Source of the DNA: Flavisolibacter ginsenosidimutans | GTDB taxonomy: Bacteria; Bacteroidota; Bacteroidia; Chitinophagales; Chitinophagaceae | DNA: 64,000 nt | NCBI RefSeq assembly: GCF_007970805.1 | Contig: NZ_CP042433.1 | Location: forward strand, 186,001-250,000 | Direction: 5' to 3' | Shown here: positions 42,798 through 52,120 of the stretch, one piece after another | How positions within the stretch are numbered: the first letter of the stretch is position 1 | How the letters are laid out: every line of letters starts with the position of its first letter | Translations under genes and position numbers: made by a program | Notes under the pieces: generated by a model | What the model saw: only the letters and a program-made list of their open reading frames with translations | The model's database searches: none | Told to the model about the DNA's origin: nothing

Positions 42798-44063
42798 TTA
42801 TTTGTTTGCGACGTGAAAACAATGCACGTTGTTCGTTGCTTCATAACGCACCGTCATATCGTTGGCGTCGGCAATCTTTTTTACAATGGCAAGTCCCAGA
42901 CCGTTTGAGGTTTCACCGTTCTCCGGCGACGTTTTAAAGCGTCGGAAAAGATTCTCCTGTTTTATCGGCGGTCGCTGGCTTGCGTTGCAAATGCTGTAAT
43001 CATTTTTGGTTACCGTTATGCTTATTTTGCCACCTTGGAAATTGTACTTGATGGCATTGCCCAACAGATTGCTCACGAGTGAATCGGCGAGGAAGGGATG
43101 AAGCCTTGCGCCAAAATCGCCGGTGAAGTTTGTCTCCACCAACAACTCTTTGTCTTTGATTACGGCATCAAAAAGGGTGAGGTATTTTTTTGTTACGTCC
43201 ACAAGATTGATTGTGCCGGTTGCTTCAAACTGGTTAGCCTCAATTTTCGCCAGCAGCAAAAGCGATTGATTCAATTTGCCCAGCCGTTGCAAGGCATCGC
43301 TTGCCTGCACCACGGCTTCGGCTTGCGTTGCGTTCAGGTTGCTGTCCTGAAGCAAGAGTTCCAGTTTGCTTTGCGCCACGGCCAGCGGTGTTTGCATTTC
43401 GTGTGCGGCGTCTTCGGTAAACTCTTTTACGGTAATGTAATCGCTGTGAATTTTTGCCGCCATTGTGTTCAGGCTTGCATTCAGTTGGTTGAATTCTTCG
43501 GTGCTGCTTTCGTCAAAACGAAGCGCCTGCATTTTGGGCAATTCAACGGTTTGAATCTTGTGTAGCGATTCGTAAAAAGGCTGCCAAAGCCGGCGGCTAA
43601 TGATCCAGTTGAAAAGCAGTGTGGCAAGCAAAAGGCCGCCAAATACCACCAACATACTGGTGGCAATGTTGGCTACCAAGGCAAGCTTTTGTTCCTGCGA
43701 TTTGCGAATGAAAATGCGATAGGTAACACCGTTCACAGCTACCACATCTGACAACTGGCGAAACGGAATTTGTACGCCGTTTCCTGCACGCGCCGAATAA
43801 ATGGTGGAGAGTTCGGGAGCGTTAGTTGCCGGTCCGTCTTCGGGATAAATCAACAAGTCGGGTGAGCGCAAAATAAAGTTGTTGCCGCTTGCGGTTGCCG
43901 CGTCTAAGTAATCAATCCATTGCAACTCTTCGTACACCAGTTCCTTGTCGGCTCTTTCGTTGATTTGTGCGTTAAAACGACTGAACAACAAGTAACCAGA
44001 TGCGGCCAAAAGCGGAATGATGGCGAGCAAAAAATACAGTGTGGTTTTCGTTAGAAGTTTCAT
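42798..44063 (-). CDS. Two-component sensor histidine kinase
   Basis: A 421-residue membrane kinase: helix 1 (about 8-27), an extracellular segment of about 130 residues, helix 2 (about 160-180), a HAMP-like linker, and the HisKA domain with FTEDAAHEMQTPLAVAQSKL (phosphorylated His). The HATPase domain follows with the N-box SLVSNLLGNAIKYN and the G2 region SNGLGLAIVKKIADA. The G1 box is weak (SICNASQRPPIK instead of DxGxG), as in many Bacteroidota kinases. Pairs with the regulator gene 124 bases upstream on the same strand. Signal unknown. Confidence 0.92.
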   Translation of the reverse strand: MKLLTKTTLYFLLAIIPLLAASGYLLFSRFNAQINERADKELVYEELQWIDYLDAATASGNNFILRSPDLLIYPEDGPATNAPELSTIYSARAGNGVQIPFRQLSDVVAVNGVTYRIFIRKSQEQKLALVANIATSMLVVFGGLLLATLLFNWIISRRLWQPFYESLHKIQTVELPKMQALRFDESSTEEFNQLNASLNTMAAKIHSDYITVKEFTEDAAHEMQTPLAVAQSKLELLLQDSNLNATQAEAVVQASDALQRLGKLNQSLLLLAKIEANQFEATGTINLVDVTKKYLTLFDAVIKDKELLVETNFTGDFGARLHPFLADSLVSNLLGNAIKYNFQGGKISITVTKNDYSICNASQRPPIKQENLFRRFKTSPENGETSNGLGLAIVKKIADANDMTVRYEATNNVHCFHVANK

Positions 44064-44154
44064 GTTTCGTTTGATAAAACCGATGCAGTTTTATGTGAGT
44101 AAAACGTAGGGCAATCACCAAAACAAATGAAGCCTTTCGTATGCCTGCGCTGCA

Positions 44155-44175
44155 ACCCTTCGACAAGTTCAGGGT
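44155..44175. repeat. Dispersed near-palindromic repeat between regulator and kinase genes
   Basis: ACCCTTCGACAAGTTCAGGG plus T: a near-palindrome whose arms are ACCCT/AGGGT. A degenerate copy lies at 11263-11281. It sits in the 124-base gap of the two-component operon and could form a weak hairpin there. Confidence 0.65.
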
Positions 44176-44187
44176 AACAACGTACAT

Positions 44188-44865
44188 TCAATTATCTGAA
44201 AATTTATACCCCGCGCCGTGAACCGTTTTTATGTAATCGCCGGCGCCGGCTTCTACCAATTTTTTCCGTAGGTTTTTAATGTGTGTGTAAATAAAATCAT
44301 AATTGCTCAACTGCTCGTAAGCATCGCCCCAAACGTGTGCGGCAATGGCGGCTTTGGTGAGTACTCTTCGTTTGTTGGCAACAAAATATTCCAACAAGCG
44401 GTATTCTTTTTCCGTTAAGTCAACGGCCTTGCCGTCAACGCTTACGCGTTGCGCTTCGGGCTCTAATTTTATCTCGTTAAAAACAATGGCTTTGCTGCCC
44501 TCAAAATTGCGCCGCCTTATGATGGCGTGAATGCGGGCATTGAGTTCGGAAAGATGAAAGGGTTTTGTCAGGTAATCATCCGAGCCAAGTTCGAGGCCTT
44601 TCAATTTGTCTTCCAGCGCATTTTTTGCAGAGATGATGATGATGCCTGTTTTTGCTTCTACGTCTTTTAATTCTTTCACCAGGTTTAAGCCGCTGCCATA
44701 AGGGAGGTTCAAATCAATCACCGCGCAATCGTATTGATGCAACCGTATCTTTTGCAGGCCGGTTAAAAAATCACCCACCGCTTCGCACACAAATCCCTGG
44801 TGTTCCAAATACGTTTGAATGGATTGCTGCAAGGCGCCTTCGTCTTCAATGATGAGAATTTTCAT
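44188..44865 (-). CDS. OmpR/PhoB-type response regulator
   Basis: A 225-residue regulator. The receiver domain (1-118) has the acidic pair in IIEDEG, the phosphorylated Asp51 in AVIDLNLPYGSG and the Lys of LTKPFH. The C-terminal winged helix (about 125-222) has VDLTEKEYRLLEYFVANKRRVLTKAAI and YTHIKNLRKKLVEAG, with the recognition helix in between. It precedes the kinase gene; its targets are unknown. The neighbouring DegP protease hints at an envelope role but that is only position. Confidence 0.94.
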   Translation of the reverse strand: MKILIIEDEGALQQSIQTYLEHQGFVCEAVGDFLTGLQKIRLHQYDCAVIDLNLPYGSGLNLVKELKDVEAKTGIIIISAKNALEDKLKGLELGSDDYLTKPFHLSELNARIHAIIRRRNFEGSKAIVFNEIKLEPEAQRVSVDGKAVDLTEKEYRLLEYFVANKRRVLTKAAIAAHVWGDAYEQLSNYDFIYTHIKNLRKKLVEAGAGDYIKTVHGAGYKFSDN

Positions 44866-44884
44866 GGCAATAAAAATACGGCCA

Positions 44885-44909
44885 TAAAAAACCCCGCCAC
44901 AAGGCGGGG
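44885..44909 (-). terminator. Intrinsic terminator of the DegP gene
   Basis: Read on the minus strand: a 7-bp GC-rich stem (GGCGGGG pairing with CCCCGCC) around TTGT or ACAA, followed by a T-run. It lies 36 bases after the protease stop. Confidence 0.85.
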
Positions 44910-44945
44910 CCTCTTAACCAAAACCAACAATCGAACTATAAATTT

Positions 44946-46448
44946 TTATTGAAGATCGTTTAAAGCGTATTGGTATTCGCGGTTGGGTTGAGACGGATAA
45001 ATGCCGCTGATGACAACGCTGCTTCCGCCGTTCTCAATCGCTCCTTTCAACGCGTCAACGCTGGTTACGCTGCGGCCATTTACTTTGGTGACGATGAAGC
45101 CTTCTTTGATGCGTGTTTGTTCGCTCAGCACGCCTTGTGAAAGGCTTTTCACTTGCACGCCACCGCTGATGCCGAGTTGAGCCGCCTTCTGCGGGTCGAG
45201 GCTTTCAAACGAAGCGCCCAGTTGATCAACGGCTTGTTCTTTTAGTAACGCATAGGTTCCGGCATCGCCTTTCAATATCACTGTAACTGTTTTCTCACTG
45301 CCGTTGCGTTGATAGCTTACGTTCAACTTATCGCCAGCGTGCATGGCCGCGATTCTTTCAATGATTTCCGTTCCGGTGTTGATGGCAACGCCGTTAATCT
45401 TTGTAATGAAATCGCCTTTTTGGATGCCGGCTTCCGCAGCCGCACTGTTTTGCGAAACATCCATCACATACACGCCAACGCCGTCTTTAATGTTTGCCTT
45501 TTGACGGTCTTCGTCGCTCATTTGATCGCTGCCGAACATGATGCCGAGGTAAGCCCGTTTGGCGCTGCCGTACTTCACAATGTCGCCGGTAATTTTTTTC
45601 ACCATGTTGGAAGGAATGGCGTAACCGTAACCGGCATAAGAGCCCGTGGGCGAAGCAATGGCGCTGTTAATGCCAATCAGGTCGCCGTCGGTATTTACAA
45701 GGGCGCCACCGCTGTTGCCGGGATTGATGGCCGCATCGGTTTGAATAAAGGCTTCCAGAGGCGTTTTGCTTTGGCGGCCGTTGATGCCAAGGCTTCTTGA
45801 TTTTGCGCTGACGATACCCGATGTTACCGTTGCGTCGAGGTTGAGCGGATAGCCAATTGCCAATACCCATTGTCCAAGATGAACGTCGTCGGAGTTGGCG
45901 AAGTTCATGTACGACAAATTGGTGGCGTCAATTTTTACCACGGCCAAATCGCTGCTGGCGTCGCGGCCAATAACTTTTCCTTTGTAGGTTTTGTTGTTGC
46001 TCAGGGTTACGGTTAATTCATCGGCACCGTCCACCACGTGGTTGTTGGTCACGATGTAGCCGTCGGCGCTTACAATCACACCCGAGCCCGAAGCCCGTTG
46101 CACTTGCGATTGCATGTTTCCTCTTCCGCCAAACATGTCGTCAAAGCCGTCGCCAAAAAAATCGCGGAACGGACTGTTTTGCAGGTCTGGCATGGCCGCT
46201 TGTTTGGCCTTTGTCAAGGTTTTAATGTGCACCACCGAAGGCACCGCTTTGCTAGCGGCTTTTTCAAAGTCCACGCCAGGACCGCCGGGCGAGGTTTCCG
46301 TATAGCTTGCATTTTTAAAGAGAGATGAGTTTTGCTGGTTGTCCCACGCGGACGAATGATTTTGCCGGTACTGATCGTAGCCCCAAATACTGCCCACTGA
46401 AATGGCTGCTGCCACCACTACCGCTGCGAAAGATTGTTTTACTGTCAT
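44946..46448 (-). CDS. DegP/HtrA-type periplasmic serine protease
   Basis: A 500-residue trypsin-fold protease with two PDZ domains that degrades or refolds damaged envelope proteins. A signal anchor (about 5-22) is at the N-terminus. The catalytic triad lies in VTNNHVVDGA (His), SSDLAVVKI (Asp) and NPGNSGGALVN (Ser). PDZ1 (about 290-385) and PDZ2 (about 405-490) follow. The Gly-rich GDGFDDMFGGRG loop near 90-100 is the LA-loop-type insert. Start set at 46448 (MTVKQSFAAV); the next in-frame ATG upstream adds a 16-residue stretch without family resemblance. Confidence 0.92.
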   Translation of the reverse strand: MTVKQSFAAVVVAAAISVGSIWGYDQYRQNHSSAWDNQQNSSLFKNASYTETSPGGPGVDFEKAASKAVPSVVHIKTLTKAKQAAMPDLQNSPFRDFFGDGFDDMFGGRGNMQSQVQRASGSGVIVSADGYIVTNNHVVDGADELTVTLSNNKTYKGKVIGRDASSDLAVVKIDATNLSYMNFANSDDVHLGQWVLAIGYPLNLDATVTSGIVSAKSRSLGINGRQSKTPLEAFIQTDAAINPGNSGGALVNTDGDLIGINSAIASPTGSYAGYGYAIPSNMVKKITGDIVKYGSAKRAYLGIMFGSDQMSDEDRQKANIKDGVGVYVMDVSQNSAAAEAGIQKGDFITKINGVAINTGTEIIERIAAMHAGDKLNVSYQRNGSEKTVTVILKGDAGTYALLKEQAVDQLGASFESLDPQKAAQLGISGGVQVKSLSQGVLSEQTRIKEGFIVTKVNGRSVTSVDALKGAIENGGSSVVISGIYPSQPNREYQYALNDLQ

Positions 46449-46787
46449 GGTTAATTGTTTTTTGCAAGGCAATCTTACCGCCGCCGTCTGAAGCATTTCT
46501 GAAGAAATTTCTAAACGCTGCGTTAAACGATTTTTTATTCAGCGCAACAACGCATTGTGAAAGTCCTTTGGTGCACGAGAAAGGTTTCGCAATTCAACTC
46601 CTTATTTCTGTTTGCAAAAACAAAATACAGGTCTTAACTTACTTTCTCTTTTCAGCGCTGTTCCCTCTGGCAAAACTCCCCGTTGAAAACTCCGTTGTGC
46701 CGTTGTATTCCGTGAAAAACCGGTGCTTTAAAAAACAGCAATCAAACCCAGTTTACATCATTTAACCAAAAACAAACGGAGGAAGAA
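46449..46787. other. Divergent regulatory gap between DegP and the LSDAT-SLATT gene
   Basis: About 340 bases holding both promoters. On the right a clear Shine-Dalgarno, CGGAGGAAGAA, lies directly before the ATG at 46788, which is rare in this window. An open frame running through this gap continues antisense into degP and has no family resemblance. I see no strong palindrome. Confidence 0.5.
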
Positions 46788-49001
46788 ATGCCTGATCTTA
46801 TTCAAGAGCCCATTAAGTTTTCCGGTAACCAAAAAGCCGTTGCCGTATTTTCTTCAAGCGAAGACGCGGCGGCCGAAATTCAAGACAAACTGAATCTTGC
46901 ACCGTACAACGCCATCATCCTCGTGTTTGGCAGCGCCGACAACATCGAAGAAAAAATTGTCCCGCGTCTTACGCAATTGTGCCGCAGAGGCATTGCCAGC
47001 GCTGCCGCCGATGCAAAAGCCGTCATTCTTGATGGCGGCACTAACGCAGGCGTTGCCATGTTGGTGGGAGCGGGGGTTGCCAGCCGAAACACAAAAGTTT
47101 CGTTGATTGGTGTGGCGCCGAAAGGCAAGGTTAGTTTTCCGGGTTTGCAAGACGTGCCGGCGAACGCCACGCCTTTAGAGCCCAATCATTCGCATTTTGT
47201 TTTGGTTGACGGCAACGAATGGGGCAACGAAACACCAACGCTGTTTAACCTGGCAGATGTGCTTATGCAACCGCCAAAAAAAGAAGTGGACGCTGCGCAA
47301 AGCGCCAACGGTTCACAAACAAGCTGGCTTTCGCGAAGCAAAAAAGAAAGCGGTACAAACAGCCAACCGGCGAAAGAAAAAAAGATACCGGCATTGGCCA
47401 TTTTGATAGGCGGCGGTGCGGTAACAAAAGACGAAGTGGTACAGGCCGTGCGGCGCAGGATTCCGATGATTGTCGTGAAAGGTAGCGGCGGACTAGCAGA
47501 AGACGTTACGGATGCATACGACAAAAAAGACGTTCTGCCGGACGATCCCGACCTCGCTGAAATCATTGCCGACGGCGACATTCATTTGCATTCGCTGGAC
47601 GATTTGGTGGAAGGAATGAACCGGCTTATTCTTCGCGAACTGGCAACCGACAAAGTTTTGCAACAAGCCTGGCAAACTTTTGCGACTTATGATTTGAACG
47701 CCGGAAACCAACAGTCGTGGTTTCGTCATCTGCAAATGTGGATTCTTTGCGTGGGCTTAATTGGAACCGCGTTGGCGATTTCGGACCAGGTCTTGCAAAC
47801 CTATCACGTTTATGATGATTCTCGGGTGACGGTTCTTGCCAAGACTTTTAAATACCTGCTCATCCTCATTCCCATTGGCCTTACGGCATTGGTGGCAGCT
47901 TCCAACCGGTTTAAGCAAGGAAGCAAGTGGATGCTGTTGCGAGCCGGCGCCGAATCCATCAAGCGTGAAATTTACAAATACCGCGTAAAGGGCTATTACA
48001 AGGAAGTTGACACGACCGCCCAGGAAACAAGAACAGATGAAGAGATGAAGCGGCAGGAACAGGTAACGCCGGAACAAGAGCTAACGCATAAAGTGGAAGA
48101 CGTTACGCGGCGTGTAATGCGCACCGAAGTAAACTCTACTTCGCTCAAGCAATACACCGGCGGCGTGTATCCGCCGAATTATGGACAGCCCCCAAGTGAC
48201 GACGGCTTCAGCGTACTTACGCCGGACAAATACGTGGAGGTCCGGCTGGACGAGCAGATAAAATATTTTCAGGGAAAGACGCCAAAGCTTCAAAAGCAAT
48301 ACTTCAGGCTTCATTGCGGTGTGTTGATTGCCGCTGCTGTTGGTACCTTTTTGTCGGCTGCGGGATGGCCGGTTTGGATTGCCTTAACTACCGCAATCGT
48401 TGCCGCGTTTACCACCTATCTTGGTTACATGCAGGTAGAGAACACGCTGACTAAATACAACCAGGCGGCCACGGATTTAGAAAATGTCAAAGGCTGGTGG
48501 AACGCACTTTCGTCAAGCGAACAGGCCATGACGAAAAACATTCAGCTCCTGGTTGACCATACCGAAGAAGTGCTGCAAACCGAACTGGATGGCTGGGTGC
48601 AACAAATGAAAGATGCACTGGAAACCTTACGCAAAGAGCAAGAGAAGGACAAAGGAAAGGACAATGCAAGCGAAGGCGCTAATGTGCCACCTCCGCCGCC
48701 GCCTCCCGGTGGAGAAGGGGGCGCTGCAGGTGAAGGTGCAGCGCCGGTTGCCGACAACGGCGAGCCAAACGTTCAGGCAGGTATGAACGAAAACGACGCA
48801 GCAAAAGCTGCAGCGGAAGCTGCACCGGCACAAGCAACGGATGCGGCTGCGCCAAACGTAACCAACCAAGCGGCTGGTGAAAATTCTGCGCCGCCTTCCA
48901 ATGTGGAAAACGATGACAGTCCCGCCGATAAAAACGACGACGATGAAACAGAGAACAAAGGAGGAAGTGATGGTGACGTGAAGGAGGACAAGCCCGAATA
49001 A
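46788..49001 (+). CDS. LSDAT (SLOG) nucleotide-sensor with two SLATT membrane modules
   Basis: A 737-residue protein. Residues about 10-290 form an LSDAT-type SLOG Rossmannoid domain, the family related to the TRPM channel N-terminus, with VFGSAD (46), DGGTNAGVA (82-90), NHSHFVLVDGNEWGNE (133-148), AILIGGGAVTKDE and PMIVVKGSGGLAEDV as ligand-pocket loops. Two helices (about 317-335 and 355-372) make a first SLATT module; a second pair (about 506-524 and 528-548) with a long helix after it makes another. The last 115 residues are Pro/Ala/Asn/Asp-rich and acidic. Known family proposals: the sensor binds a nucleotide signal and the SLATT helices form a pore. It converges on the TIR gene with a shared terminator. 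Confidence 0.85.
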   Translation: MPDLIQEPIKFSGNQKAVAVFSSSEDAAAEIQDKLNLAPYNAIILVFGSADNIEEKIVPRLTQLCRRGIASAAADAKAVILDGGTNAGVAMLVGAGVASRNTKVSLIGVAPKGKVSFPGLQDVPANATPLEPNHSHFVLVDGNEWGNETPTLFNLADVLMQPPKKEVDAAQSANGSQTSWLSRSKKESGTNSQPAKEKKIPALAILIGGGAVTKDEVVQAVRRRIPMIVVKGSGGLAEDVTDAYDKKDVLPDDPDLAEIIADGDIHLHSLDDLVEGMNRLILRELATDKVLQQAWQTFATYDLNAGNQQSWFRHLQMWILCVGLIGTALAISDQVLQTYHVYDDSRVTVLAKTFKYLLILIPIGLTALVAASNRFKQGSKWMLLRAGAESIKREIYKYRVKGYYKEVDTTAQETRTDEEMKRQEQVTPEQELTHKVEDVTRRVMRTEVNSTSLKQYTGGVYPPNYGQPPSDDGFSVLTPDKYVEVRLDEQIKYFQGKTPKLQKQYFRLHCGVLIAAAVGTFLSAAGWPVWIALTTAIVAAFTTYLGYMQVENTLTKYNQAATDLENVKGWWNALSSSEQAMTKNIQLLVDHTEEVLQTELDGWVQQMKDALETLRKEQEKDKGKDNASEGANVPPPPPPPGGEGGAAGEGAAPVADNGEPNVQAGMNENDAAKAAAEAAPAQATDAAAPNVTNQAAGENSAPPSNVENDDSPADKNDDDETENKGGSDGDVKEDKPE

Positions 49002-49020
49002 AGAAAAGCAATGCACAAGA

Positions 49021-49049
49021 AAAGAACCGGCAATTGGTGCCGGTTCTTT
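49021..49049. terminator. Shared bidirectional terminator of the LSDAT-SLATT and TIR genes
   Basis: Perfect 12-bp arms (AAAGAACCGGCA at 49021-49032, TGCCGGTTCTTT at 49038-49049) with a 5-base loop, ending at the TIR gene's stop codon. It serves both convergent genes. Confidence 0.9.
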
Positions 49050-52000
49050 TAATTTTTTATTGAAAGCAAATTCCTTGTTTCCGTTAACAAGCCTTTGCCG
49101 TCGGCCTTGGCAAGCGCATCGTACAAGAGTTGCCAACGGCGTACAACGCCTTTTTCGGCACAAAGGTTTTTTGCCGCTTCAAACGATTTTTTTGCAAGCA
49201 AAATATCTTTCTCTTTCCCGCACAAAACAAGACCGCAGAGAGCCAGTGATTTTGCGTAATGAAATTCGTAAAGCTGCGGGCTTTGCTCAATGAATTCTTC
49301 TGCTTTTTGCGAGGCAGTGGCAAATGCTTTTGCCGCGGCCTCACCGTTGCCACTGCGCAAGGTGGCAATGCCAAAAACAATGTTCACTTTGGGTGTATTC
49401 AAGCGGTATTCGTTCTGCAAAGCCGCGTTGCACATCGCTATCGCTTCGGTAAATTTTTCGGCAAGCAGATAAGCAATGGCAAGATTCATCCTTGCTTCGT
49501 TTTGGCCTTGCAGTACCGAAATTTCGTCGAAGATTTTGATGGTTTCTTTAAAGGTTGGCACTGCTTCTTCCGCAAAGCCTTGTTCCATTTTTACCGCGCC
49601 AATGCTGGTTTGAATAATGGCTTGCATAAAAGGGTTGTCGGCCTCTTTTGCGCATTGCATCGCATCATCGTAATGCTTTAATGCCTGTTTGTATTCACCA
49701 AGGTCGGCGTAGCGTTGTCCCAGGTTCACCAAATCATAAGCCTCTCCGTCGCGGTATTTTATTTCGCGGTCAATGTCAACGGCTTCTTCAAATTTTTTTA
49801 TGGCGTCGTGAATCCGGCCGACGTTGGCAAAAATGATTCCCGAGTTTACAAGTACAATGGCTTCTCCTTTTTGATCGCCAGCATCGCGGTAAATCTGAAG
49901 TGCTTCTTCGTAAATATCCAATGCTTTTTGCGCCTGTCCCATTTCATCGTAACAAACGCCCAAACCGTTTAATGAATAACGTTTGCTCGGCGGGTCGGCC
50001 CGTTCATCAGCAAGGCGGATGGATTGCTCGTAAAATGCGATGGCGGTTTCAAACTTGCCCATGCGGTAATAGGCATTGCCTAAATTGCCGGCGCTGTATT
50101 GAGCCAATTCTTTGTCGTTTATCTTTCCCTGCAACCGTTCGTGCAACTCGGTAGCCAAACGAAAATGTCCCCACCGCATCAGGTAGTCGAAATCAATTTC
50201 AAGCAGAAGGTTGGCAGCCGTGTCGTAATCTTCGCCTTCGCAACGCAGTTCAAATTCCGACAACTGCGGGGCCATGTCTTCCAGTGTTTTCCAATCTTCA
50301 CGAGGCTTGCGGGCCAGTTTAAACCATTCGGCCGCATCATCCTGCAAAGCAAAGCAACTGAACACCGGCGACGCAGCACTGCGGTCTTCGGCTTTTCCTT
50401 TCGGGATGCGGCTTAAGGCATAGTCCCGGTCAATTTGGTGAAGGTAAAAACGGCCCGCGTCGCGGCGAACGAATTGCATGTTCACGAGGCGGCTTAGCAC
50501 ACCGGCGCTGTTGATGCCGGGCACGTAAGGCTTCAACAAATAATCCACGGCAACCGGCGGCACGGGATAACGAAAAACGGCCAACGCCTGCATTACCATT
50601 TGTGCTGTTGCATCCAAACGGCTAAAGGCTTCGCCCACCAAAACAGCCGTTACTTTTTCGGGTAGAATCTCCTTGGTGTTCTCCAGAATTTCTTTCAACG
50701 ACGTGCTGCGGTCGGCAGATAAAATGCCAAAGAGATGTTCCAATGCCCGCGGATAACCGCCCGTTCGCTCCTGCGCCTGTTTGAGTAAAGCCGCTTGTGC
50801 ATCGCGAAGGCCAATCTTTCCATCGTTATCCATTTTGCGCAACACGTCTTCGGCATAGGGAGATTCAAGCCCCGTGTCAAGATCACGCCTTCGTTGCAAC
50901 TCGGGATGAACAAAAGCAAAATCAGTCGGCGCCACTCTTGTTGTGATGAGGATTTTAAGGCCGTGCGGCGGCGCTTCAAGTATTGCCTTCAACGCTTCTT
51001 TTAATTCCGTGTTTTTTATCTCGCCGGTTTCCACGTCTAATTCATCTTCAAAGTTGTCGAGCAACAAAACGGTGCGGCCCTGCGGAAATGCAGCGAGTAA
51101 TGATTCAATGGCCGTCTGCGTGGTCGTCTTCGGGTCTTTGTAAACCGCTTCAAGTTGTGTGCGGGTTTCATCGGAAAGAAGCTTGCAAAGGCCGCTGAAT
51201 ATATCGGGATAGGTAACGCGGTCGAAGGCGCTTGAATCGCTGAGATAAACAATCCCGTCAACCGTTAAAGGTCCGCCGTCGTCAGGCAATTGCCCCGATT
51301 GTACGGAGCGAAGCAGTCGGCAAACCATTGCTGTTTTTCCCACACCGCCGCGGCCAACAATCGTCATGATGCGCAACGCTTCGTCTTTTAAGAAAGCGGC
51401 AATAGAAGCCGTTTCGTCAATGCGGTCCTGAAACCAGGTGGGCGGTGTAAGCGGCGGACGGTTGATAAATTTTCCCGGCACCGGTGCACTCATTGGTTTC
51501 TCCGGCAAACGCACTTGTTCCAATCCTTGTTGAATGCTTTGCTCTACACGTTCCTGCACTTTGCCGGGATTGTCAATGAGTTCCTGCAACTGCGCAATTT
51601 CTTTTTTCAGGTCGGCAATTTCTTCTTTGATGCGGGTTTGTTCCATTGGTTCTTTAGCTCTCGACAAGTCGCGTTCGGCATCAGCAATGCGGTGATTAAG
51701 CGAACGGATGCGGCCTTTAGGCGTGTCCATTTCAGTTAAAAAATCACGCAGGCGAAAGAGTGCTTTTTCGGCATCGGAATAGAAGTCAATGTATTCACGC
51801 GAGGACAAACTAAAAGGCAACAAAACGCCTTTCGTAAACAACAGGGGAATGATGGTTTTTTTGTATTGCAAGGCACGCACCCATTCGTTTTTGCAGACCG
51901 ATTTTGGCTGCACGCTGTCGGTCGTCATTACGTACAAAAGACCTTTGCAGGTTTTGATGGCGTCGTCCAATTGTTCGTCCCAATCACCGTCGGGGCGTTC

Positions 52001-52120
52001 GTCCAATTGGTCGAGCCAAACTTTTACGGCCGGTGGGAAACCGGCCAGTTTATTGGCCAAATCGAGCGCAAATTTTTCACCGTCTTGTCGCGAGTAACAA
52101 ATAAAAAAATGGTCGGGCAT
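49049..52120 (-). CDS. TIR-NB-ARC-TPR protein (NLR-like STAND ATPase)
   Basis: A 1023-residue protein with the layout of plant and bacterial NLR immunity proteins. The TIR domain (1-115) starts with FFICYSRQDGEK and has the catalytic Glu79 in CKNEWVRALQ, which matches NAD-cleaving TIRs. A coiled coil follows (about 135-200). The NB-ARC ATPase (about 215-560) has the P-loop GRGGVGKT (Lys262), Walker B VLLLDNFED (Asp355), sensor ITTR (392-395) and GGYPRALEHL (GxP-type). Nine or so TPR units cover about 670-935. By analogy a trigger binds the TPR part, ATP-driven oligomerisation follows, and the TIR depletes NAD. The partner gene is the LSDAT-SLATT gene. Confidence 0.92.
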   Translation of the reverse strand: MPDHFFICYSRQDGEKFALDLANKLAGFPPAVKVWLDQLDERPDGDWDEQLDDAIKTCKGLLYVMTTDSVQPKSVCKNEWVRALQYKKTIIPLLFTKGVLLPFSLSSREYIDFYSDAEKALFRLRDFLTEMDTPKGRIRSLNHRIADAERDLSRAKEPMEQTRIKEEIADLKKEIAQLQELIDNPGKVQERVEQSIQQGLEQVRLPEKPMSAPVPGKFINRPPLTPPTWFQDRIDETASIAAFLKDEALRIMTIVGRGGVGKTAMVCRLLRSVQSGQLPDDGGPLTVDGIVYLSDSSAFDRVTYPDIFSGLCKLLSDETRTQLEAVYKDPKTTTQTAIESLLAAFPQGRTVLLLDNFEDELDVETGEIKNTELKEALKAILEAPPHGLKILITTRVAPTDFAFVHPELQRRRDLDTGLESPYAEDVLRKMDNDGKIGLRDAQAALLKQAQERTGGYPRALEHLFGILSADRSTSLKEILENTKEILPEKVTAVLVGEAFSRLDATAQMVMQALAVFRYPVPPVAVDYLLKPYVPGINSAGVLSRLVNMQFVRRDAGRFYLHQIDRDYALSRIPKGKAEDRSAASPVFSCFALQDDAAEWFKLARKPREDWKTLEDMAPQLSEFELRCEGEDYDTAANLLLEIDFDYLMRWGHFRLATELHERLQGKINDKELAQYSAGNLGNAYYRMGKFETAIAFYEQSIRLADERADPPSKRYSLNGLGVCYDEMGQAQKALDIYEEALQIYRDAGDQKGEAIVLVNSGIIFANVGRIHDAIKKFEEAVDIDREIKYRDGEAYDLVNLGQRYADLGEYKQALKHYDDAMQCAKEADNPFMQAIIQTSIGAVKMEQGFAEEAVPTFKETIKIFDEISVLQGQNEARMNLAIAYLLAEKFTEAIAMCNAALQNEYRLNTPKVNIVFGIATLRSGNGEAAAKAFATASQKAEEFIEQSPQLYEFHYAKSLALCGLVLCGKEKDILLAKKSFEAAKNLCAEKGVVRRWQLLYDALAKADGKGLLTETRNLLSIKN

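Noticed and set aside
46325..46765. 146-codon frame in the gap between degP and the LSDAT-SLATT gene
   Set aside because: Its first half is antisense to the degP start and its hydrophobicity pattern is irregular. It is best explained as a shadow plus an AT-rich spacer.
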